Positions 5,454-11,777 of a DNA stretch of 11,777 nt are shown here, one piece after another. The notes below the pieces were generated by a model. That model ran no database searches. It had not been told where the DNA came from and saw nothing but the letters and a program-made list of their open reading frames with translations. A program made the position numbers and the translations under genes. The stretch's first letter is position 1; each line of letters begins with the position of its first letter. The DNA comes from an uncultured Burkholderiales bacterium. Lineage in GTDB: Bacteria; Pseudomonadota; Gammaproteobacteria; Burkholderiales; Burkholderiaceae_F. The stretch is from the NCBI GenBank assembly GCA_903871435.1, contig CAIQGU010000280.1, positions 1-11,777 on the forward strand, read 5' to 3'.

Positions 5454-8042
5454 CTAGAAGTGGTAACTCGTCGTAACGCCGAACGTGCGCGGCAGGAAGG
5501 TATAGCGCCTCTGGAGCAGCGAGGGCGATCCGCCCGAGGCGTAGGCCGGATTGACCTTGTCGACGTCGCTATACGAGTACGACGAAGGCGGGAATTCCGG
5601 GTGGGTGTTGAACAGGTTGTTGATGAAACCGGAGGCGCTCCAGCGCTTGTCGATGGTCGTGCCCAGGCGCAGAGACACGAGACTCGTCGCGGACGGGGTG
5701 AACGCGGACGGCGCGTATTGGCTGGTCGAGGGGTCTTCGGCGGCGGTGGGCGTGTTGTTGCGACTTTGGTGTTCGTAGTCCATCCGGACGTAGGACTTGT
5801 GGTCGAGTGCGTTGAAGCTGTACTGCGCGCCGACGGATATCGTCCATGGCGCGCTGGGCAGGCCGCTCTCCCCGCTCACGGCGTCACCTGCCGAGGTGAT
5901 CGGCTGGCTCGCCGTCGGCGACAAGGCTGAGGTCTTGGAGAACCGGGCATCCGTGTAGCCTATGGCGGATTCGAAACTGAGTGACTCGTTGGGTGCCCAT
6001 TCGATCTGCAGGTCGCCGCCCTTGGCCACCGCCGTGCCCACGTTGGCCGTGAACTGGAATCCGCAGCCCGGCAGATAGATGTTCTGCTGGATGTCCTTCC
6101 ACTTGATGTAGTAGAGGCTGGAGGCCACGCGGAACCGGTCGTGGAAGTTGTTCTTCGTACCCACCTCGTAGCTTTGCACGGTATCCGACTTGTAGCTGTC
6201 GGGTGCATTGGCGATGCCAAAGTTGGTGTAGTCCGACGCGCATGCGGCCGACGGGATGGGCGGATTGGCCCCGCCGATCCGATAGCCTTTGGCGTATGTG
6301 CCGTAGAACAGATTATTGCTGTCGGCCTGGTAGGAAAGCCCCAGCTTTGGGGTGAAGGGTTTGTCGTGCACGCCGCCGGTGCCGGCATTGAGTCCGATGA
6401 AGTTCTGCGGGCCGTCCGCCGAGTGCGAGAAATTGATGTCTGTTTTCGCATAGCGCAGGCCAACCACTGCCTTGAGCTTGTCCGTGATGGCGATGCTGGT
6501 TTCGCCGAAGATGGCCAGCTGCTTGTCGCGGCTGAAGTTGTAGTTGTAGTACGAATCGCCGTTGGGCAGTAGCGGCTCGAGAACGGTAGCTCCGTCGGCT
6601 GCGTAGACGGCTTCCTCGTTGGCGATCAGCTGCGCGAGAGAGGCGGGCGCCCCGCCGAAGAACAGGCCCTGGAACAGCTGATACATCATCGGGTCGTTGA
6701 TCTCTTCAACGCTGGTCTGGCGGTTGGCCGAAAAGAAGAGGCCGGTGGTCCAGGTGATCTTGCTGTTCGCGTCATCGTTGGACTGCAGGCGGACTTCCTG
6801 CGTGAAGTTGTCCTGCTTGTTCGTGACCGTTGCCGGGGAACGGTAATTCTGTAGCGCCCCCGGCAGGTGCAGGCCCGCGCCGTCAATCAGTGGGTAGTTG
6901 GCCTGGTTCGCAAACGGGAAGGCCCAGTTGAAGGTCTGGTAATAGCTGAGGTTGTACTCGGTACCGTTGTAGCCGCTCAGGTCCTTGCGGCGGAAGTACG
7001 AGGTGTTGGATATCAGCGAGGCGCCGAAGAGCTCGGTTTCCACTTTGATAGCTGGCAGGAAATAGTGGTCCGGCTCGTGGCGCAGGTCCGGTTCGGCGTT
7101 CTTGTAATTGCCGGCGCTCGAGTAAATCGGCCAGTATGCGGTGATGTCGTTGGTATTACGGTCCTGGTAGAGGAAGGACGGCGTCACCGTCCAGCTGTCG
7201 TTGATGGCCCACTTGGCGGCCAGGCGAATTGCGACCGTGTCGGCAAAGTTCGAAGCCTTCTGCACGGTTGCCTGGGTGAACGGGTCGATGTGGTCGATCC
7301 AGCCGCCATCGTGGCGGTACCACACACTGGCGCGGAAGCCCAGTGAGCCATCGATAATGGGTGCGCCGCCGGCGATACCGGCCTCGTAGCTGGGTTGCCC
7401 GCCCTGAGTGAAGGAAAGCTCGCTACGAGAATAGATACTGGCCTCATGCATATTGGGCGCAGCCATGATGTAGCGCACCGTGCCGCCCTCGGAGCCGGCG
7501 CCGAACAGCGTACCTTGCGGGCCGCGCAACACTTCGACGCGGTCCAGGTCGAATGTCTTGGGCAGGGTGTCGTCGGCATTGAAACCGAGCGCGCGCATCT
7601 GGATGGGCGTGTCGTCGATATACACGCCGGTGGTTCCGGAACCGCCCGAGGAGGAAATGCCGCGGATGGCAATGCTGTTGGTGCCGTTGGCGTCGATGGC
7701 AACCCCGGGCGTGTACTTGGCGACATCGGTGAAGTCCTTCACACCCTTGATGTCGAGCGTCTCCTGCGAGAAGGCGCTCACGCTCACCGGCACCTTGCTC
7801 ATCGCCTCCTGGTGACGGGTGGCCGTGATGACGATTTCCTGCAACGTGCCGGCTTCCGGTGCGGCCTCGGGCGGGGGCGCCTCTGCGGGTGCCGGTTCAG
7901 GGGCACTCTGCGCTCGCGCAGCTGGCAGCAGGTTGACTGCCGCCAGTCCCAGGGCCACCAGCACGGCGGCGCGCGCTGCGCTCATGCGGCCGCTGTTGAC
8001 CGACCGATTACACGAATAAGACTGCGATCCATTTGGAACCAT
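5454..8042 (-). CDS. TonB-dependent outer-membrane receptor
   Basis: An 862-residue ligand-gated porin that would take up a scarce or large ligand across the outer membrane using TonB/ExbBD energy. The signal peptide has a long polar start and a hydrophobic core at about 24-40, cleaved near ARA-QS (44/45). A Pro/Ala/Glu-rich linker (46-64) and EIVITATR (69-76), the usual TonB-box-like entry to the plug, follow. The plug shows SIAIRGISS, GVYIDDTPI and LDRVEVLRGPQGTLFG, the most conserved block of the family. The remainder alternates like a 22-strand barrel and ends in Phe (TSYHF), the outer-membrane assembly signal. The ATG at 8042 has GGGGGA about 8 bases ahead; the ATG at 7985 (M20) gives a neater signal peptide but lacks a binding site. 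The ligand cannot be read from sequence; the adjoining SpdH-like gene hints at an amine or its complex. Confidence 0.95.
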   Translation of the reverse strand: MVPNGSQSYSCNRSVNSGRMSAARAAVLVALGLAAVNLLPAARAQSAPEPAPAEAPPPEAAPEAGTLQEIVITATRHQEAMSKVPVSVSAFSQETLDIKGVKDFTDVAKYTPGVAIDANGTNSIAIRGISSSGGSGTTGVYIDDTPIQMRALGFNADDTLPKTFDLDRVEVLRGPQGTLFGAGSEGGTVRYIMAAPNMHEASIYSRSELSFTQGGQPSYEAGIAGGAPIIDGSLGFRASVWYRHDGGWIDHIDPFTQATVQKASNFADTVAIRLAAKWAINDSWTVTPSFLYQDRNTNDITAYWPIYSSAGNYKNAEPDLRHEPDHYFLPAIKVETELFGASLISNTSYFRRKDLSGYNGTEYNLSYYQTFNWAFPFANQANYPLIDGAGLHLPGALQNYRSPATVTNKQDNFTQEVRLQSNDDANSKITWTTGLFFSANRQTSVEEINDPMMYQLFQGLFFGGAPASLAQLIANEEAVYAADGATVLEPLLPNGDSYYNYNFSRDKQLAIFGETSIAITDKLKAVVGLRYAKTDINFSHSADGPQNFIGLNAGTGGVHDKPFTPKLGLSYQADSNNLFYGTYAKGYRIGGANPPIPSAACASDYTNFGIANAPDSYKSDTVQSYEVGTKNNFHDRFRVASSLYYIKWKDIQQNIYLPGCGFQFTANVGTAVAKGGDLQIEWAPNESLSFESAIGYTDARFSKTSALSPTASQPITSAGDAVSGESGLPSAPWTISVGAQYSFNALDHKSYVRMDYEHQSRNNTPTAAEDPSTSQYAPSAFTPSATSLVSLRLGTTIDKRWSASGFINNLFNTHPEFPPSSYSYSDVDKVNPAYASGGSPSLLQRRYTFLPRTFGVTTSYHF

Positions 8043-8134
8043 TGCTTTTCCCCCGATTGCCGATCTTGCGTTTGAGTCATGTGAACTGCGTGTGACATTG
8101 TTTCTAGTTTGACTTGAACCTGCCGCACTGCAAC

Positions 8135-8165
8135 TGCTATCCGGTGCCTTCGTGGTGCCATAGCA
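8135..8165. repeat. Intergenic hairpin between the SpdH-like and receptor genes
   Basis: TGCTAT (8135-8140) and ATAGCA (8160-8165) are perfect inverted copies enclosing 19 bases that contain two GGTGCC copies (8143-8148 and 8154-8159). In RNA the inner part can extend the stem with a small bulge and internal loop. It lies 66 bases after the SpdH-like stop and about 90 bases before the receptor start. It has no T run, so it is not a classical terminator; a leader structure or an RNA-stabilising hairpin is possible. The rest of the 188-base gap shows no convincing promoter. Confidence 0.3.
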
Positions 8166-8230
8166 ACACTTGGGCAGGCAGCATCACGGGACGCGCCTTA
8201 GGCCGTATTTCTCTCGAGCTGGCCCGGGAA

Positions 8231-10222
8231 CTAGCCGGCCGCATGTTCCAGGAGTTCCTGCACCGCCCGGTGGCCTTGGTCGATAGCGCTGTCGGTATAC
8301 GCGGCACGCCCCGAATCCGAATTGGCGATCGCTATGCTCCCGAAGCGGGCGCGCCCGATGATGTGCGGCTGCTGTTCGAGCGGCAGCACGGGTTCGAACA
8401 GCGAATTGAACTCCGGTGCGTAGCCGTGGGGCCAGCGGTTCACCATGATGCCGGTGATGTCCCGGGCCGGATCGAAGCCCGCGGAGCCCAGCATCCGGCC
8501 CAGCTGGTCGCGCACATTGCGCTCGATGGTTGTGAAAGGCGTTGTCAGCAGCTCGGCGCGGCCGGCGCGGTTCTGGTCAAACTCGCTCAGGCCCGGCTGG
8601 CACGGCGTGCGCTGCATGAAGACCAGGGTGGGTTCGTCCGGGCTGCGTGGACCGCGGTAGTCCCCGATGGCCATGTAGGCATTGAGATACACCGCGGGAT
8701 GGTAGCTGCCCGGTGCCTCGATCTGTCGCACGCCCAGCTGGTGGAAGGCCCGCGCGTTGCGGATGGCAACGCTGGTGTAGAGCAACGGTGCCTTGACCAG
8801 CTCATGCAGCGCGCGCTTTTGCGCGTCGGGCAATTCCGGGCACAGATAGGGAATGATCATGTTGTAACAGGCCAGCACGCAATGGCGCGCGCGCACCCGC
8901 ATGGGCTGGCCCTTGCTGACGTAATCGACCGCAGCGCCGCCGTCCGTGTTGCGCGCGCGCACCACCGTGCTGTTGAGCCGCAGGCGCGCCGCCGAATCCG
9001 GCCGGTCGAGCTTGCTGTAATCGAACCGTGCCGTGACCAGCTGTTCGACGCCACCAGCGGGGGCCACTTCCGGGATCAGGTCGCGCACCAGCAGGCGCGC
9101 GATCGTCGCGTTGCCGTCCGGGAAGTGATAATGGTAGGAGCCACCGGTGCTCGAATAACCGGCCGGGGTGTATCCCATTCGGTCGGTTGCGCCGTGCGCC
9201 AAGCGCAGGCCCTGCATGCCGACAGCGGCGTTGCTCTCGGCGCCCCAGAAGTCGAGCGCCGAAACGGCGTCGATGCCCACCGCGAAGCCGCCGTTGGTCT
9301 TCGAGGAATAAAAATCGAGGACCTGCGGGTCGACCTTGGCATAGTCGCGCAGGTAGTCTCGATAGCTGATGGTCGAGAGCAGGGCCTTTTTTTCCGCCGA
9401 GGTTTTACCCGGGAGGTAGTCCTCGTTGTCCAGTTCCAGGCGACGGATATCGGCACGCGCCTGGGGGTTCAGGGGGGTGTTTTCCAGGAAATGCACCCAG
9501 GATTTGCCATCGCGTCCGGCAATGAGCTTGTCAGCGCCGAAGGTCTCGCGGTCCAGGAAAACGCCGCGCTTCATCGGGTCGGTGTGGAAGAACTCGGGGT
9601 TGGCCGCCTTGCGCACCAGGGCCTGCACATCCACGCCCAGGGTGCGCAGCAGGCCGTCGGCCACCGCGCTGTAGGGGCGCGGGCTGTCGATCTCCGCGGT
9701 GCCGCCGTTGAGCAGATGCAGTCGCCCGTCAAGGTGATATTCATTGCGCCGCGCATGGCCGCCGAAATCGTCGTGATTGTCGAGCACGAGGATGCGCGCC
9801 TTCGGCGTTGCCTGCGTGCGGTAGAAATGGGCTGCAGCCAGGCCGCTGATGCCTGCGCCGACCACGATAAGCTCGTAGGTCTCCCCGGTATCGACCGCCT
9901 CGCCCCAAGAAGCGCCGTCACGGGCGGCGTGCGCAGCGGTAAAGGCAGCATCGTTGGAGCCGCGCAGTCCGGTCCATACGGGGGGGTAATCGGCCGGTGG
10001 CGGTGTGGCCGTTGCCGGCAGGCTCGTTTCTGCGGCGAGTGCCGCGCCTTGGGCCGCGACGGCCCCAGTGCTGAACAGCGCTCCACCGATCGCCCCGGTG
10101 CCGGCCGCTGCCAGCCCGTGGAGAAAATCGCGGCGCGTGATGGACCGGTCCATGCCGAGCGCGCGGTCCTGCGCGCTACCTGGCGAGGGTCCCGGGAGAG
10201 GTGCTGCTGGTTTGCGGCTCAC
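8231..10222 (-). CDS. Tat-exported FAD-dependent oxidoreductase, spermidine dehydrogenase (SpdH)-like
   Basis: A 663-residue flavoprotein. Known relatives such as SpdH of Pseudomonas aeruginosa oxidise spermidine; the substrate here is inferred. LGMDRSITRRDFLHGLAAAG (22-41) is a twin-arginine signal (R30-R31) with the ALGMDR lead-in remembered from SpdH proteins, so export of the folded holoenzyme to the periplasm is expected. ELIVVGAGISGLAAAHFYR (117-135) is the FAD-binding Rossmann loop (GxGxxG at 122-127), DDFGGHARRNEY (151-162) the second conserved FAD-contact motif, and GRARFGSIAIANSDSGR near the C terminus the closing FAD motif. The start is GTG at 10222-10220, with AGGAG 10 bases upstream; ATG at 10153 (M24) would still retain the Tat motif. 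It lies 188 bases before the TonB-dependent receptor gene on the same strand, which suggests a shared role. The family call is good, the exact substrate open. Confidence 0.85.
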   Translation of the reverse strand: MSRKPAAPLPGPSPGSAQDRALGMDRSITRRDFLHGLAAAGTGAIGGALFSTGAVAAQGAALAAETSLPATATPPPADYPPVWTGLRGSNDAAFTAAHAARDGASWGEAVDTGETYELIVVGAGISGLAAAHFYRTQATPKARILVLDNHDDFGGHARRNEYHLDGRLHLLNGGTAEIDSPRPYSAVADGLLRTLGVDVQALVRKAANPEFFHTDPMKRGVFLDRETFGADKLIAGRDGKSWVHFLENTPLNPQARADIRRLELDNEDYLPGKTSAEKKALLSTISYRDYLRDYAKVDPQVLDFYSSKTNGGFAVGIDAVSALDFWGAESNAAVGMQGLRLAHGATDRMGYTPAGYSSTGGSYHYHFPDGNATIARLLVRDLIPEVAPAGGVEQLVTARFDYSKLDRPDSAARLRLNSTVVRARNTDGGAAVDYVSKGQPMRVRARHCVLACYNMIIPYLCPELPDAQKRALHELVKAPLLYTSVAIRNARAFHQLGVRQIEAPGSYHPAVYLNAYMAIGDYRGPRSPDEPTLVFMQRTPCQPGLSEFDQNRAGRAELLTTPFTTIERNVRDQLGRMLGSAGFDPARDITGIMVNRWPHGYAPEFNSLFEPVLPLEQQPHIIGRARFGSIAIANSDSGRAAYTDSAIDQGHRAVQELLEHAAG

Positions 10223-10448
10223 TACGACGAAACTCCTGCTCCGCAGACGACTGGTATGCGGTAAAGGAGCAAATGTAATGCCCAGGCGATATCACCGCAG
10301 GATCCACTCACCATGAGTTTTCGTGGGATGTGGCCCCATGGCCCTGCGAGCGCCATTGCGGCCGACCGGGAAGCCCGCGGGGGCGTGCAGGACCGGTGCG
10401 AATTCATCGTTGCTGTGCACCATCGAAGATCGCGGCGCACCATCGTTA

Positions 10449-10491
10449 TGCCCTGCGGTGCCGCGCGGGAGCGACTCGCAGTGCCAGGGCA
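10449..10491. repeat. Inverted repeat just after the ETF-QO stop codon
   Basis: TGCCCTG (10449-10455) and CAGGGCA (10485-10491) are perfect 7-base inverted copies with a 29-base GC-rich loop, starting 6 bases beyond the ETF-QO stop codon on the minus strand. There is no T run, so a classical intrinsic terminator is not supported; a factor-dependent terminator or mRNA end structure is possible. The remainder of the 275-base gap (10223-10497) holds no gene I can support and no clear promoter. Confidence 0.3.
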
Positions 10492-10497
10492 AGCCGC

Positions 10498-11777
10498 TTA
10501 CATATTCGGATATCGCGGCCCGCCGGCACCCTCGGGCACCACCCATACGATGTTCTGCGTCGGGTCCTTGATATCGCAGGTCTTGCAGTGCACGCAGTTC
10601 TGCGCATTGATCTGCAGCCGGTCGGCCCCATCGTCCTGCTTGACGAACTCGTACACGCCGGCCGGGCAGTAGCGTGCCTCGGGTCCCGCAAATCGCGCAA
10701 GGTTGACGGCCACCGGGACCGTCGGGTCCTTGAGCGTGAGGTGCGAGGGCTGGTTTTCCTCGTGGTTGGTGTTGGAGATGAACACGGAGGACAAGCGATC
10801 GAAGCTCAGCCGGCCATCGGGCTTGGGGTACGCGATGGGCATGCATTGTTCGGCCGGCAGCAGCTTGGCGTGATCCGGTGTGGACCGGTGCAGCGTCCAG
10901 GGCGCGCGTCCGCGCAGCACCAGCTGATCGATGCCGAACATCACGCTGCCTGTCACCAGCCCCTTGTCCATCCAGGGCTTGAAGTTGCGCGTGGCGTGCA
11001 GATCCTGCCACAGCCAACTGCCCTGCAGCGCGATGGGATAGTCAAGCAGTTCGTCGGCGCTGCGCCCCGCAATCACGGCCGCGTGCGCTGCGCCGCCCGC
11101 CAGCATGCCCGAAACCAGCGCGCCATGCGTACCCTTGATGCGCGCCGCGTTGAGCAACCCCGCCTCACAGCCGATCAGCGCACCGCCCGGGAAGGTGAGC
11201 TTGGGGAGCGACTGCAAGCCGCCCGCCGTAATCGCGCGGGCACCGTAGGCCACGCGCTTGCCGCCGTCGAGGAATGCGCGAAACGCGGGATGCGTCTTGA
11301 GCCGCTGGAATTCCTCGAAAGGCGAGAGATAGGGGTTGCGGTACCCCAGGCCCACGACAAAACCCACGGCCACCTGGTGGTTGGCCGCGTGGTAGAGGAA
11401 GGAACCCCCGTAGGTCTGCCCATCCAGCGGCCAGCCGGCGCTGTGCACCACCAGGCCCTGCTGGTGGCGCGCGGGCTCGATATCCCAAAGCTCCTTGATG
11501 CCGATGCCATAGGTCTGCGGGTCGCGGCCGCTGTCGAGTTCATAGCGGGCGATCAACTGGCGGCCGAGGTGGCCGCGCGCGCCTTCGGCAAACAGCGTGT
11601 ACTTGCCGCGCAGTTCCACGCCCGCCTGGAAGTTGGCCGTGGGCTCGCCGTCGCGGCCTATGCCCTGGTTGCCGGTGGCCACGCCGGTTACGCGCCCCTG
11701 CGCGTCGTACAGCACCTCGGCGGCGGCAAAGCCGGCAAACACCTCCACGCCCAGCGCTTCGGCCTCCCGGCCGAGCC
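10498..11777 (-). CDS. Electron transfer flavoprotein-ubiquinone oxidoreductase (ETF-QO), C-terminal part
   Basis: The last 426 residues of a protein normally about 550 long; the N-terminal FAD-binding part lies beyond base 11777. ETF-QO is an inner-membrane-associated flavoprotein with a 4Fe-4S cluster that passes electrons from reduced ETF (from acyl-CoA, amino acid and choline-type dehydrogenases) to ubiquinone. Visible family blocks include GARGHLGRQL, GIGIKELWDI, HSAGWPLDGQTYGGSFLYH, GLGYRNPYLSPFEEFQRLK and GGALIGCEAGLLN. The C-terminal ferredoxin-like region shows all four cluster cysteines: one in RYCPAGVYEF and three in NCVHCKTCDIKDP (coded near 10567-10600), then WVVPEGAGGPRYPNM at the very end. 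The open frame continues to the window edge without a start, so GTG at 11748 is internal. No etfAB genes lie in the window. The call is secure. Confidence 0.97.
   Translation of the reverse strand, partial: LGREAEALGVEVFAGFAAAEVLYDAQGRVTGVATGNQGIGRDGEPTANFQAGVELRGKYTLFAEGARGHLGRQLIARYELDSGRDPQTYGIGIKELWDIEPARHQQGLVVHSAGWPLDGQTYGGSFLYHAANHQVAVGFVVGLGYRNPYLSPFEEFQRLKTHPAFRAFLDGGKRVAYGARAITAGGLQSLPKLTFPGGALIGCEAGLLNAARIKGTHGALVSGMLAGGAAHAAVIAGRSADELLDYPIALQGSWLWQDLHATRNFKPWMDKGLVTGSVMFGIDQLVLRGRAPWTLHRSTPDHAKLLPAEQCMPIAYPKPDGRLSFDRLSSVFISNTNHEENQPSHLTLKDPTVPVAVNLARFAGPEARYCPAGVYEFVKQDDGADRLQINAQNCVHCKTCDIKDPTQNIVWVVPEGAGGPRYPNM

Noticed and set aside
8088..8135. Possible TTGCAG/AAACTA promoter for the receptor gene
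   Set aside because: Only three of six bases match at the -35 and the -10 is poor; no alternative spacing is better.
8114..10264. A 716-codon open frame on the plus strand
   Set aside because: It lies wholly antisense to the SpdH-like flavoprotein gene, has no family motifs, and is rich in Arg, Ala, Gly, Val and His as expected for a stop-free shadow frame in GC-rich coding DNA.
10222..10443. A small 73-codon frame between ETF-QO and the SpdH-like gene
   Set aside because: It has no recognisable motif, lacks a good ribosome binding site, and occupies the leader of the SpdH-like gene.
10292..11017. A 241-codon minus-strand frame overlapping ETF-QO
   Set aside because: It is the alternative frame of the ETF-QO gene, whose cluster cysteines and C-terminal motif are unmistakable in the other frame.

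Overview
This is a GC-rich Gram-negative window, shown by a TonB-dependent receptor, a Tat-exported flavoprotein, an ETF-ubiquinone oxidoreductase and a glutathione S-transferase together. Gene content fits a gamma- or betaproteobacterium, perhaps an environmental Xanthomonadales/Nevskiales-type aerobe, but the taxon is only an inference. I see ten protein genes, two of them cut by the window edges, and no tRNA, rRNA, CRISPR array or insertion sequence. No gene-free stretch exceeds 300 bases.

Left part (1-1945): the 5' part of a secreted alkaline-phosphatase-superfamily enzyme (minus strand, leaving the window at base 1), with two tandem 11-base palindromes in its upstream region. Next come a GNAT acetyltransferase (minus) and a DJ-1/PfpI-family protein (plus). 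These two are divergent, and their 5' ends meet or overlap on the self-complementary hexamer ATGCAT.

Middle part (1984-5362): a stress or detoxification-like block of a sigma-like glutathione S-transferase with its own candidate promoter, and a two-gene operon of an NmrA-like NAD(P)-binding protein followed by a class I SAM methyltransferase that ends in an intrinsic terminator. A TetR-family regulator diverges from this operon. The 145-base gap between them holds two overlapping, opposed candidate promoters and a 9-base inverted repeat, which suggests autoregulation plus control of the operon. The regulator has a cysteine at residue 106 in a setting that resembles the redox-sensing Cys106 of NemR. 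The block may therefore respond to electrophiles or quinones (inference).

Right part (5378-11777, all minus strand): in order of transcription, the C-terminal three quarters of ETF-ubiquinone oxidoreductase, a Tat-exported flavoprotein of the spermidine dehydrogenase (SpdH) type, and a large TonB-dependent receptor that ends in a clear intrinsic terminator. The last two could form a functional pair, with the receptor importing a ligand and the flavoprotein oxidising an amine in the periplasm. The gaps of 188 and 275 bases leave open whether they are cotranscribed.
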